Below are positions 55,219-64,000 of a DNA stretch of 64,000 nt, one piece after another; position 1 is the stretch's first letter; every line of letters starts with the position of its first letter. Source of the DNA: Bacteroidota bacterium. GTDB taxonomy: Bacteria > Bacteroidota > Bacteroidia > B-17B0 > Aurantibacillaceae. A model generated the notes under the pieces. It did no database searches and was not told the origin of the DNA. It worked only from the letters and a program-made list of their open reading frames with translations. The stretch covers positions 1 to 64,000 of the forward strand of contig JAIUNM010000019.1 of NCBI GenBank assembly GCA_020162035.1, written 5' to 3'. A program made the translations under genes and the position numbers.

Positions 55219-58200
55219 TTATTTATTTATTAAATAATTAATATTTATTACTTCTTGATTAATTTGGTTTATTACTTCATAATAACCGAGTTGTATTTGT
55301 GTAAAAGTTTCAATTGCTTGTAAATATTCAACATATGTTATAACATTAGATTTAAATGATGTTTTAGCAGTTTGTAAAATAATATTTGCATTATTTGTAC
55401 CAACCGATTTATAGTAATTGTATTTTTGAAGCGCTTGATTATATTTCAACAATGCAACTTGTAAATTTGCCTGTAATTTTATTTTTTCATTTGAAGTTTC
55501 GTTTTCGATTGCTAATTTTTGTTGATTTAAAGATTTAATTTTTGCTGTATTACTAAAAAAAGTAAGCGGAACACTTATTCCGGCATTTACACCAGTAAAC
55601 CTATTACTTCTATTAAAATAAACATCTTGCCCATTTATGTTTTGAATACCCATTAAAGATTGATTAAAATACCCTATTAATAAATCGGGTAAAAATAAAC
55701 TAGATTCAAGTTTTTTAGTTTTATCAGCAATTATAATTTGATTATACATTGATTTAAGTCTTGGGTTATTCATAATTAAAGAAGTATCAAATGCAGTTGA
55801 AATTTCTAAAGGTTCAAAAATGATTTGTTTTAATGCAAAATTTTCATTTATGTTAATTATTGATTTCAGCATATAAACTACTTCATTTAATTCGGCTTCT
55901 ATTTGTTGAAGTTGAAGTTTTATTTGTGCAAATTTTGCATCTGAAGTTGTTTTTTCTAACAAATTAGTTTCGCCAGTTGTATATTTTAAATTTGCTGTAT
56001 TTGTAAATTCAGCATAAGTTAAATTTAAATCTATCATAAGTTTTTTCTTTTGTTCTAAAAAAAGAATTTGATAATAAAAACTTTTAACTTGATTTTTAAC
56101 ATCATTAATTGTTATTTGTTCTTGTAATATTGCAGAATTTGCTTGGGCATTATATAATTTAGATTTTGCAACAAAAAATGTTGGAAACGGAATCCCTTGC
56201 GAAAAATTAAAACCTAAATCTTGATTTACGCTGTTGTATTGACCATATTGCATATTAACTGTAGTTTTAGGCAGTTCAAAAGCAGATTTTTTTAAATATT
56301 GATAAGATTTTACAAGATGTTGTTGTGATTTAATTTCAAAATTATTTTTTAAAGCAAGGGTTATTGCATCATCTAATGTTAACTCTAAATTAGATTGTGC
56401 TTTAAAATTAATTGGTAAAATAAATATAAAAAATACAACAACTAATTTTGAGTTAATTTTACTTTTTAAATTAGATGAAAAAAAGTAATACAATAATGGT
56501 AAAATAAATAACGTTAAAATTGTTGCTGAAATTAAACCTCCAATAACAACTGTAGCTAATGGTTTCTGCACCTCTGCACCAGCTCCATTTGAAAATGCCA
56601 TTGGAAAAAATCCGAGCGAGGCAACTGTTGCAGTCATTAAAACAGGTCTTAATCTATTTTTTGTGCCAGTTTTAATCCTATCAATAATGTTTATAACACC
56701 TTCTTTTTCTAATTGATTAAAAGTGCCTATTAAAACAATTCCATTTAAAACTGCTACTCCAAATAATGCAATAAAACCAATTCCTGCAGAAATACTAAAA
56801 GGCATATCTCTAATTAATAAAGCAAAAACTCCGCCAATAACACTCATTGGAATTGCCGCAAAAATTAAAATTGCTTGTTTTATAGAATTAAATGTGAAGT
56901 ACAAAAGAGAAAATATTAACAATAATGCAATTGGTAATGCTATTAATAATCTATTTCTTGCTAATTGTAAATTTTCAAAAGTGCCTCCAAACTTATAAAA
57001 ATAACCATTAGGTAATTTTAAATTATCTAATTTTAATTTAACATCTGCAACTACACTTTCAACATCTCTATCTTTTAAATTAAACCCTATTACTATTCTG
57101 CGTTTTCCGTCTTCTCTACTTATCTGCGCTGGCCCTAATTCCATTTTAATTTCTGCAATTTGCGATAAAGGTATTTGAACGCCATTTTTGGCGGGGATAT
57201 ATAAATTATTTACATCTTCTATTTTTGTTCTGTATGCGCTATCTAATCTAACAACTAAATCAAATCTTCGTTCATTTTCAAAAACTACACCAGCTATACC
57301 TCCAGCAAAAGCAGTACTTACATAACTATTAACATCATCAATATTTATTCCATAGTTTGCCATTTGAATTCTATTGTATTTAATAACAATTTGTGGTAAG
57401 CCTTCTACTCTTTCAACCATTGGATTTGTAGCACCTCTAATACCTTGTATTACTGCTGAAACTTTATTTGCATAATTTAAAAGTGTGTCTAAATCTTCAC
57501 CAAAAATTTTAATTGCTACATCTTGCCTAATACCTGTCATTAATTCATTAAATCGCATTTGAATTGGTTGATTTTTTTCAAAAAATACACCAGGCAAAAC
57601 TTTAAGTTTATCTATCATTTCATCAGCTAATTGTTGATAGGAAATATTTCTTTTCCAATTTTCATGTGGTTTTAAAATTATAACCATATCGGTGGCTTCA
57701 GGCGGCATTGGGTCGGTAGGAATTTCAGCCGAACCTGTTTTACCAACAACTAATTTCACTTCATCAAAGCTTTTTAATATTCGCATGGCTTGCATACTCG
57801 TTTCTATACTTTGTGATAGAGATGTGCCTTGAGGTAAAATACAATGAAATGCAAAATCACCCTCATCTAAATTTGGTATGAACTCTCCACCCATACGTGA
57901 AAATAAAATTATTGATAAACAAAAAAGAGAAATTGTTAATCCAATTAAAAATTTTTTAAATTTTATTGCGCTATTAAGTATTGGTAAGTAAATACGATAA
58001 GCCAAATCCATTAGTTTATCGCTAAAGCTTTTTGTTGTTGAAATTGTTTTTGGTAAAAACAATGCACACATCATAGGTATATAAGTTAATGATAAAATTA
58101 ATGCGCCTAATATTGCAAAACCAACAGTTTGAGCCATTGGTTTAAACATTTTACCTTCAATGCCAACCATTGTTAATATAGGGATATAAACGATAAGGAT

Positions 58201-59565
58201 AATTATTTCTCCAAAAGCTGCGCTGTTTCTAATTTTTGACGCAGAATTATAAACTTCTTCATCCATTTCGGATTGTGTTAAACGCCCAATAGTTTTCCTA
58301 ATAGCTAAATGATGCATAGTTGCTTCAACAATAATTACTGCCCCATCTACAATTAAACCAAAATCAATTGCACCTAAGCTCATTAAATTTGCGCTTACTC
58401 CAAAAACATTCATTAAAGCAATGGCAAACAACATTGCAATTGGTATAGCCGAAGCTACAATTAATCCAGCTCTTATGTTTCCTAAAAATAGTACTAAAAC
58501 AAAAATTACAATTAAAGCGCCTTCAATTAAATTTTTACTTACTGTAGATATTGCTCTTTCAACTAAATCTCTCCTATCTAAAAAAGATTCAATAATAACA
58601 TCATGAGGAAGAGATTTTTTTATTGTAATCATTTTTTCTTTAATTCTATTTACAACGTCTGCGCTATTTTCACCTTTCAGCATCATTATTACACCACCTA
58701 CAACATCTTTTTCACCATTATATGTCATTGCTCCATATCTTACTGCGCTTCCAAATCTAACTTCAGCTACATCTTTAATTAAAATTGGGATACCATTAGG
58801 ATTATTTTTAACCAAACAATTTTTAATATCTTCAAAAGAATGAACCAATCCAACACCTCTAATAAAATATGCATTTGGTTTTTTATCAATATATGCTCCG
58901 CCTGTATTTTCGTTATTGTTTTTTAAAGCGTTAAAAACATCAGCAATTGTAACATTCATGGCTAATAATTTTGTTGGATTAATAGCTACTTCGTATTGTT
59001 TTAATTGTCCACCAAAACTATTTACCTCTGCAATTCCTTTTGTACCATATAATTGGCGTGCAACTATCCAATCTTGCATTGAGCGTAAATCCATTGCAGA
59101 GTATTTATTTTCGCTACCTTTTGCTGGATGTATTACATATTGATAAATTTCACCTAAACCCGTACTAACAGGAGCTAATTCGGGTGAGCCAACACCATTT
59201 GGAATTTTAGATTCAGCTTCTTTTAATCTTTCGCTTATGATTTGTCTTGCAAAATAAATATCAACATCATCATCAAATACAACTGTAACAACCGAAAGTC
59301 CAAAACGTGAAACACTTCTTAGTTCAGTTAAATCAGGTAAATTAGACATAGTCCTTTCTATAGGGTATGTAACTAATTGTTCTACTTCTTGGCCAGCTAA
59401 TGTTGGGCAAGTTGTAATTATTTGAACTTGGTTATTGGTAATATCTGGTACAGCATCAATAGGAAGTTTTGATAAACTCCAAATTCCCCAGATAATTAAA
59501 AAGAGCGTTAATACACCAATAACAATTTTATTTTTAATGCTATACGCAATAATTTTATCTAACAT
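55219..59565 (-). CDS. CusA/CzcA heavy-metal RND pump fused to a TolC-like outer-membrane factor
   Basis: 1448 residues. Residues 1 to about 1040 are a full heavy-metal RND permease: MLDKIIAYSIKNKIVIG, the HME signature AIDFGLIVDGAVIIVEA in TM4, and the second-half GVAVLNGIVLIGTF. After the last pump helix comes a hydrophobic stretch (VVVFFIFILPINFKAQ), like a signal peptide, then a TolC/CzcC domain (about 1060-1448) starting LELTLDDAITLALKNNFEI. In one polypeptide this joins the inner-membrane pump and the outer-membrane channel; cleavage at the internal signal-like site would yield two proteins. The fusion is known in Bacteroidota. The adaptor is encoded just downstream. Confidence 0.93.
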   Translation of the reverse strand: MLDKIIAYSIKNKIVIGVLTLFLIIWGIWSLSKLPIDAVPDITNNQVQIITTCPTLAGQEVEQLVTYPIERTMSNLPDLTELRSVSRFGLSVVTVVFDDDVDIYFARQIISERLKEAESKIPNGVGSPELAPVSTGLGEIYQYVIHPAKGSENKYSAMDLRSMQDWIVARQLYGTKGIAEVNSFGGQLKQYEVAINPTKLLAMNVTIADVFNALKNNNENTGGAYIDKKPNAYFIRGVGLVHSFEDIKNCLVKNNPNGIPILIKDVAEVRFGSAVRYGAMTYNGEKDVVGGVIMMLKGENSADVVNRIKEKMITIKKSLPHDVIIESFLDRRDLVERAISTVSKNLIEGALIVIFVLVLFLGNIRAGLIVASAIPIAMLFAIALMNVFGVSANLMSLGAIDFGLIVDGAVIIVEATMHHLAIRKTIGRLTQSEMDEEVYNSASKIRNSAAFGEIIILIVYIPILTMVGIEGKMFKPMAQTVGFAILGALILSLTYIPMMCALFLPKTISTTKSFSDKLMDLAYRIYLPILNSAIKFKKFLIGLTISLFCLSIILFSRMGGEFIPNLDEGDFAFHCILPQGTSLSQSIETSMQAMRILKSFDEVKLVVGKTGSAEIPTDPMPPEATDMVIILKPHENWKRNISYQQLADEMIDKLKVLPGVFFEKNQPIQMRFNELMTGIRQDVAIKIFGEDLDTLLNYANKVSAVIQGIRGATNPMVERVEGLPQIVIKYNRIQMANYGINIDDVNSYVSTAFAGGIAGVVFENERRFDLVVRLDSAYRTKIEDVNNLYIPAKNGVQIPLSQIAEIKMELGPAQISREDGKRRIVIGFNLKDRDVESVVADVKLKLDNLKLPNGYFYKFGGTFENLQLARNRLLIALPIALLLIFSLLYFTFNSIKQAILIFAAIPMSVIGGVFALLIRDMPFSISAGIGFIALFGVAVLNGIVLIGTFNQLEKEGVINIIDRIKTGTKNRLRPVLMTATVASLGFFPMAFSNGAGAEVQKPLATVVIGGLISATILTLFILPLLYYFFSSNLKSKINSKLVVVFFIFILPINFKAQSNLELTLDDAITLALKNNFEIKSQQHLVKSYQYLKKSAFELPKTTVNMQYGQYNSVNQDLGFNFSQGIPFPTFFVAKSKLYNAQANSAILQEQITINDVKNQVKSFYYQILFLEQKKKLMIDLNLTYAEFTNTANLKYTTGETNLLEKTTSDAKFAQIKLQLQQIEAELNEVVYMLKSIININENFALKQIIFEPLEISTAFDTSLIMNNPRLKSMYNQIIIADKTKKLESSLFLPDLLIGYFNQSLMGIQNINGQDVYFNRSNRFTGVNAGISVPLTFFSNTAKIKSLNQQKLAIENETSNEKIKLQANLQVALLKYNQALQKYNYYKSVGTNNANIILQTAKTSFKSNVITYVEYLQAIETFTQIQLGYYEVINQINQEVININYLINK

Positions 59566-59650
59566 GATTGAAAAATTAATGAATTAAATTTAGCTTTTAA
59601 AGCAAGCAAGAGAACTGTCAAAAAATATTAATTTGACTTACAAAAATTCA

Positions 59651-60058
59651 TTAAACTAGTTTTGGAGGTTGCCAAATTGAACACAAATCTGTGCAAGAAA
59701 TGTTTTCATTTATGTTAATATAAGAAAAAGATTGAATAATTATATAATTACAAATAGCCGAAACATAATTTGATGTTAATCCATACAAAGGAATATGAAT
59801 ATTAAAGCAGCAATCGTTACAATGTTTAAATGGTAAATTGCAATCTTTGTCATCTTCATCATGAGATGTATTGTGAGTATCTGCATTTATATCAGAATAA
59901 TGAATTTTTAAAAAATTTATAAAAGTTAAGTCTTTGTTATGAGAAATTTTGTGATGATTGTAATGTTGAAATAAACTAGGTAACTTAATAAGTTCTTCTG
60001 CAAATGCATTATTGCTAATTATTTGCAATAGTAAAAATATTACAATTATTTTTTTCAA
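59651..60058 (-). CDS. His/Cys-rich exported protein beside metal efflux genes
   Basis: 135 residues: signal peptide (about 1-20, NNAFAE), a histidine-rich stretch (HYNHHKISHNKD), an acidic-histidine run (HNTSHDEDDKDC), several cysteines (KHCNDCCFN), and a C-terminal IWQPPKLV. Similar short proteins ending in WQPPK often stand before czc/cus operons in Bacteroidota. It is the first gene upstream of the pump on the same strand, so it probably binds the exported metal or senses it. Function unproven. Confidence 0.65.
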   Translation of the reverse strand: MKKIIVIFLLLQIISNNAFAEELIKLPSLFQHYNHHKISHNKDLTFINFLKIHYSDINADTHNTSHDEDDKDCNLPFKHCNDCCFNIHIPLYGLTSNYVSAICNYIIIQSFSYININENISCTDLCSIWQPPKLV

Positions 60059-60090
60059 TTAAGCAAATTTACTAAAAAAACACAAAATAA

Positions 60091-61380
60091 TTATTTTACA
60101 CTGTTAATTTTTGCTTTTATAAACTTTGTACTAGGCAAAACAGCGTTTTGAATACGTTTAGCATAACGAATGCTTGAAACTATTTCGTTTTGCTTTTCTT
60201 CAATTAAATCTTTTTGTTTTTGAATAATTTTAAATTTATTAAATAGAATAAAAGAAAAAAGTATTATAATACTTAAAATTGAAAGTATTGCATAAATAAT
60301 AATTCTATTTATTTTTTGCTTTTCTTCATGATCTTTTTTTTGTTTCTCTTTTTCAGCCTTATGTAATAATTCTTTTTTAAGAATTTCAAATTTCATTTCG
60401 TTTTGATTTATCTCTTTTAAAACTTCAGAATTCGTTAAACTATCTCTATAAGAAATAAAAAGTTTATAATAAGCATATGCTTTGTCGTACATTTTACGTC
60501 TTTCATAATGGTTAGCTAAAGAGCTGTAGGCATCTCTAAAAGCATCAGGAAAATTTATTTCTTTAGCTTTATTTAAACCTAAAAATAAATTTTTTTCAGC
60601 TTTATCAAACATATATAAACTAGAATAAGCTGTTCCAATATTTAAATGTGAATAAACTATTCCGAAATTATCATTCAATTTAAATTGAGAATCAATAGCT
60701 TCATTAAAATAACTTAAAGCTTCTTCAAATTTATTTAACTCTAAACAAACACTACCTAAATTATTTTTAGCACTCGCTATACCTGTTAATCTATTTGCTG
60801 CTTTATAATGCTTTAAAGCTTGTAAATAATATCCTTTTGCTTTTTCTAATTCTTTCTTTTTATAAAATACATTTCCAATGTTTGAATAAAAATTACCAAG
60901 GTTAATTTTTTCTTTGCTTTCATTTACAACCTTAATAGCTTTAAAATAATAATTCAACGATTTATTAAATTCGTTTTGTGTAAAATAAACAACACCAATA
61001 TTACTATTTATACTAACAATTTGTTTAGTGTATTTTAAATCTTCAGCAATTTTTAATGCATTTAAGTACAAGTTTAGAGAAACTGAATAGTTTCCTTTTA
61101 ATTCGTTTAAATATGCATTTAACGCGAAACAGACAAGTTGTTTAAATTTTATGTGTGTTTTTACTTTTAAATTAATCAAATCATTTAATAACGAGTCGGC
61201 TTTATTTAAATTTCCATCATAAATTGTAAGTCCAATTAATTTTTCAAATTTAGAAATTTTCACAGAGTCATTTTTTATACTATAAATAGTTTTTAAAATA
61301 GAATCTCTATTTTGTGCATTTAATTTAAAGCATAATACAATAAAAAAAATGCAAATATAATATGACCTGAATTTTAACAA
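60091..61380 (-). CDS. TPR sensor protein lacking a phosphatase domain
   Basis: 429 residues: signal peptide (about 1-22, FKLNAQ), TPR repeats (about 60-310), coiled coil, a transmembrane helix near 355-378, another coiled coil, and the linker IVSSIRYAKRIQNAVLPS, which in other proteins of the window leads into PP2C. It then stops after 15 residues. It is thus a second sensor-only relative, more distant from the tandem five than the protein at 3021. The region to its 3' side (60059-60090) has no trace of a phosphatase. It could pair with a phosphatase encoded elsewhere. Confidence 0.82.
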   Translation of the reverse strand: MLKFRSYYICIFFIVLCFKLNAQNRDSILKTIYSIKNDSVKISKFEKLIGLTIYDGNLNKADSLLNDLINLKVKTHIKFKQLVCFALNAYLNELKGNYSVSLNLYLNALKIAEDLKYTKQIVSINSNIGVVYFTQNEFNKSLNYYFKAIKVVNESKEKINLGNFYSNIGNVFYKKKELEKAKGYYLQALKHYKAANRLTGIASAKNNLGSVCLELNKFEEALSYFNEAIDSQFKLNDNFGIVYSHLNIGTAYSSLYMFDKAEKNLFLGLNKAKEINFPDAFRDAYSSLANHYERRKMYDKAYAYYKLFISYRDSLTNSEVLKEINQNEMKFEILKKELLHKAEKEKQKKDHEEKQKINRIIIYAILSILSIIILFSFILFNKFKIIQKQKDLIEEKQNEIVSSIRYAKRIQNAVLPSTKFIKAKINSVK

Positions 61381-61485
61381 TTTAATTTCTATATTAAATA
61401 TAAAAAAATATTAAAATATTAAAAAATAAATTTATTGATTTAATCAAAAATATCATTAATTTTATAATATACAGAAACAATAATT

Positions 61486-61788
61486 ATGGGAAATTATACT
61501 GATTTAGTAAGTGGTATAAACGATTTAAAAAAACAAGGATATACTGAGGACTTTAACCTAAGAGAAAATTGTTTGGAATGTAGAAACGGGCACTTTAAAC
61601 TTTTTCATGATGAATTTCAAATAGATGAATGGTACAGAATTGAAGGAGATGATTCGAGTGCTGAGGGCTCTTCTATACTTTATGCAATATCTTCAGCAAA
61701 ACATAATTTAAAAGGTGTTTTAGTTAATGCATATAGTATATACTCAAATTCAATTACAAACGAAATGCTTTCTAAACTTCGTACTTAA
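61486..61788 (+). CDS. small conserved protein (often mislabelled phosphoribosylpyrophosphate synthetase)
   Basis: 100 residues with a highly conserved core: LKKQGYTEDFNLRENCLECR, FKLFHDEFQIDEWYRIEGD and ILYAISSAKHNLKGVLVNAYS. Homologues in many Bacteroidota carry the product name phosphoribosylpyrophosphate synthetase, but the protein is far too short and lacks the PRPP-binding motif, so that name should not be used. Cytosolic, function unknown. It is an isolated gene between two minus-strand units. Confidence 0.8.
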   Translation: MGNYTDLVSGINDLKKQGYTEDFNLRENCLECRNGHFKLFHDEFQIDEWYRIEGDDSSAEGSSILYAISSAKHNLKGVLVNAYSIYSNSITNEMLSKLRT

Positions 61789-61800
61789 TTTAATTTTTTA

Positions 61801-62496
61801 CTATTTATTAGGTACTCTTCTTATTTGTAAAACATTAACTATAAAAGCAAATGCCATTGAAAAATAAATATAACCTTTTGGTATTTCAAAATGCATACCT
61901 TCGGCTATTAATGAAACACCTATCATTAATAAAAAACAAAGCGCTAAAATTTTAAATGAGGGGTGTTTCTGAATAAATGTACTAATTGGTTTTGATGCAA
62001 ATAACATAATTAAAACAGAAACAATAACTGCAACATACATTACCCAAAGCTCTTGAACCATACCAACAGCAGTTATAATAGAGTCTATTGAAAAAACTAA
62101 ATCTAAAACAATAACTTCAATTAATAGCTTACTAAAATCACTATTTTTATTTTTTTCAAAATTTTCATCCTCTACATCTTCCGTTTTATGCATAATTTCT
62201 TTTGAACTTTTGTAGATTAAAAATAACCCACCAGTTAATAAAATTAAACCTTTACCAGAAAAATCAATATTTTGAAATGTAAATAAGGTTTTATCTAATT
62301 TCAAAATCCAAGAAATTACAGTTAAAAGCAACAGCCTAATAAGCATTGCTAATCCTAAGCCCCAATACCTTAGTTTATCTTTTTGGTTTGCAGGTAATTT
62401 ATCTGAAAGAATTGATATAAAAATTATATTATCAATTCCTAAAATAATTTCTAAAGAAATTAATGAAATTAATGGGATTAAAGAATCTAAAAACAT
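61801..62496 (-). CDS. TerC family integral membrane protein
   Basis: 231 residues and about seven transmembrane helices. TerC hallmarks: an early LEIILGIDNIIFISIL and a later VLDLVFSIDSIITAVGM, with the conserved acidic residues in the membrane. TerC/Alx-type proteins are linked to tellurite resistance, manganese export and metalation of exported proteins. It lies next to efflux genes on the same strand, with 15 bases between it and the outer-membrane factor. Confidence 0.92.
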   Translation of the reverse strand: MFLDSLIPLISLISLEIILGIDNIIFISILSDKLPANQKDKLRYWGLGLAMLIRLLLLTVISWILKLDKTLFTFQNIDFSGKGLILLTGGLFLIYKSSKEIMHKTEDVEDENFEKNKNSDFSKLLIEVIVLDLVFSIDSIITAVGMVQELWVMYVAVIVSVLIMLFASKPISTFIQKHPSFKILALCFLLMIGVSLIAEGMHFEIPKGYIYFSMAFAFIVNVLQIRRVPNK

Positions 62497-62511
62497 GTTA
62501 TTTTAATTAAA

Positions 62512-63951
62512 TTATTTCCAACCGCCTCCTAAAGCTTTATATAAATTGATTAAAGAAATATTTTGACGTTTAAATAAATTTATTAATTCTATTTGAGAAT
62601 GAAGTGAATTTTTTTGAGATGTAATAATTTCTAAATAATTAGCTCTACCAGCTCTAAAAAGTTCAGAAGAAGTTGATATTGATTTTTTAAGTAAATCAAC
62701 CTCTTCTTTTTTTAATTCATACATTACTTTAGAATTTTTGATATTATTAACAGCAACGTACACTTCTTTAAAAGCATTTACAACATTTCGTTCGTAATTA
62801 ATATAAGCTTGTTTTTGTTCTGACTCAGCTGCCATTAATTCTCCTTTTAATTTTCTTCTATTTAATAACGGTGCGGTTAAACCACCAATTGTATTATAAG
62901 CTAATGATGCCGGCAGTTCTGTTAACAGTAAAGCGTTAAATGATTGTAAACCAATTAATGCATTTATATTTAAGCTTGGATAAAAAGCTGCTTTTGCAGA
63001 TTTAACATCAGCATTTGAAGCTTTTAACTCAAACTCTGCTTGTTTAATATCTGCTCTATTATTAATTAAATCTGACGGGATACCAGTAACAATTGCGTTA
63101 TTAATTTTTTGTGCTAAATAATTTGTATCTCTATTTAAATTATAAGGATAAGTACCACAAAGAAAATTAATATTGCTTATTGTTTCAATAGTAAGTTGTT
63201 CAATTTCTGCTTTTATAGTTTTTGAATTTAATAATTGAGCCGTCATTAATTCTATGGCTAACTCATTTGCTTTACCAGCTTCTTTTTGCGCTAAAACCAT
63301 TTCAATTGCATTTTTTTGAAGCTCAATGTTTTCATTTAATATTTGAACTTCTTCATCATAAGCAATTAATTCGTAATATGCTGTAGCAACTTCGGCAATT
63401 AAATTAGTAACAATTAAATCTTTACCATATTGAGATGCAATAAATTTAGATGCTGCTGATTTTTTTTTATTTTTTAATTTACCCCACAAATCAATTTCCC
63501 AAGATGTTTGAAAGCCTACATTATAATCGGGTAAAGGGTTTGGAATTTGTTGTTTATTATTTATGTTAGTAGAAAATTGTGTGTCATAATTTCCAACTCC
63601 ATCCATTGTATAATCGCCAAATTTTCTTTGCCCAAATGCAGCATTTACTCCTAAATCTGGCAATCTAATTCCTTTGTTTGTTTTTAATACGGCTCTATAC
63701 GTTTCAATTTTTTGTAATGCAATTTTTAAATCGAAATTATTTTTTAAAGCGGTATCTATTAAACTTACCAAATTGGGGTCAAAGTAAAATTCTTTCCATT
63801 TTAAGTTAGATGAAGATAAACTATTAGTAGAATCGGAAAATTTTTTTGGTAAATTATTATTAATTGTATCTGTTTGTAACTGTTTGGTTTTACAAGACGC
63901 AAAAAAGATTATTAGTACTAAAAAAAGATTATAGATTTTAAATTTCAACAT
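62512..63951 (-). CDS. NodT-family outer-membrane efflux lipoprotein
   Basis: 479 residues. A lipoprotein signal ends in FFASC (Cys near 20). Two outer-membrane-efflux repeats cover the mature protein, with the NodT-type VGFQTSWEIDLWGKLKNKKKSA segment (about 150-172) and RADIKQAEFELKASNADVKSAKAAFYP (about 295-322). It acts as the outer-membrane channel of a tripartite RND pump. The gene upstream, cut by the window edge, overlaps its start and is probably the pump. Confidence 0.93.
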   Translation of the reverse strand: MLKFKIYNLFLVLIIFFASCKTKQLQTDTINNNLPKKFSDSTNSLSSSNLKWKEFYFDPNLVSLIDTALKNNFDLKIALQKIETYRAVLKTNKGIRLPDLGVNAAFGQRKFGDYTMDGVGNYDTQFSTNINNKQQIPNPLPDYNVGFQTSWEIDLWGKLKNKKKSAASKFIASQYGKDLIVTNLIAEVATAYYELIAYDEEVQILNENIELQKNAIEMVLAQKEAGKANELAIELMTAQLLNSKTIKAEIEQLTIETISNINFLCGTYPYNLNRDTNYLAQKINNAIVTGIPSDLINNRADIKQAEFELKASNADVKSAKAAFYPSLNINALIGLQSFNALLLTELPASLAYNTIGGLTAPLLNRRKLKGELMAAESEQKQAYINYERNVVNAFKEVYVAVNNIKNSKVMYELKKEEVDLLKKSISTSSELFRAGRANYLEIITSQKNSLHSQIELINLFKRQNISLINLYKALGGGWK

Positions 63952-64000
63952 GTTCTTTAGTAATTACATTTGGTTTTTTAGAATTGATTTTTGGTTTTGA
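63938..64000 (-). CDS. 3' end of the upstream gene, probably an RND pump
   Basis: On the minus strand a frame enters from the window edge, runs 20 codons (ending ITKEHVEI) and stops at 63938, overlapping the start of the NodT gene by 14 bases. It is the only one of the three minus frames open across the whole edge. The Lys/Pro-rich tail fits the cytoplasmic end of an RND permease, the usual neighbour of a NodT gene; the identity is inferred from context. Confidence 0.45.
   Translation of the reverse strand, partial: SKPKINSKKPNVITKEHVEI

Noticed and set aside
61486-61788. The usual database label phosphoribosylpyrophosphate synthetase
   Set aside because: The protein has 100 residues and none of the PRPP-synthetase motifs, so the name cannot be supported.
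1-64000. CRISPR arrays, tRNA or rRNA genes, prophage or integrase genes
   Set aside because: Looked for by eye and not seen. Apart from the phosphatase segments and the small duplication at 28-29 kb there are no repeats worth listing.

Overview
The window is a very AT-rich stretch of a Bacteroidota chromosome. Four things point there: most promoters that can be seen are of the TAnnTTTG type, starts are preceded by A-rich sequence and almost never by a Shine-Dalgarno, signal peptides ending in AQ or SQ are common, and families nearly confined to the phylum occur (IPExxxVDY, DUF4476, DUF6029, Omp28-like, CusA-TolC fusion, SpoIIE phosphatases with an 'ILDSIHYAKRIQ' linker). The EF-P has the PGNLR tip loop I associate with Cytophagales, Chitinophagales or Sphingobacteriales rather than Bacteroidales. 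I cannot name a genus. I see no rRNA, tRNA, CRISPR array or insertion sequence.

Layout. 1-2900: the housekeeping cluster acpP-fabF-rnc-IPExxxVDY, minus strand. 3000-18200: a minus-strand run headed by a PaaZ-type bifunctional enzyme, followed by five tandem sensor-phosphatase genes and one sensor-only relative. The five share an almost identical C-terminal SpoIIE/PP2C domain, while their N-terminal sensor halves (four TPR, one beta-propeller plus Y_Y_Y) are unrelated in detail. 18300-27800: a DUF4476 protein, an outer-membrane barrel, the rpsF-rpsR-rplI operon, tadA, a deoxyhypusine-synthase-like protein, a YitT protein and malic enzyme. 27800-31000: an untidy accessory patch holding a gene remnant, a partial tandem duplication and a membrane-protein gene split by an apparent frameshift. 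31000-32850: a LON-domain protein and a GT4 glycosyltransferase. 32900-38100: a propeller-SpoIIE phosphatase, a lipoprotein, SiaB and SiaC. 38100-43800: aldolase, accD, TlpA, DUF6029, Omp28-like and gcvH. 43800-50200 (minus): acyl-CoA dehydrogenase, desaturase, cold-shock protein, SurA-like lipoprotein, barrel protein, efp, accA. 50300-64000: a DtxR/MntR-type regulator divergent from a di-heme/Rieske/outer-membrane set, a Cus-type metal efflux operon, a second sensor-only TPR protein, a TerC protein and the end of another efflux operon.

The most notable content is a probable threonine/serine partner-switching network. One phosphatase lies beside SiaB (kinase-like) and SiaC (with Thr at residue 68, the numbered phosphosite of Pseudomonas SiaC), and five more phosphatases plus two sensor-only relatives lie elsewhere in the window. 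The five tandem phosphatase domains look homogenised by gene conversion. Exact patches are shared between different pairs of copies, and one sensor half has visibly higher GC than its neighbours. This suggests a recombination-driven array in which many sensors feed one output. The target of the pathway is not visible here: there is no GGDEF gene in the window.

Other points: an EF-P with Asn at the tip position that is usually Lys or Arg; a deoxyhypusine-synthase-like protein that keeps the catalytic WGK lysine but has lost the Lys-His pair; a perfect Shine-Dalgarno before rplI, directly after the genes for bS6 and bS18; and a DtxR-type operator candidate before the metal regulator.
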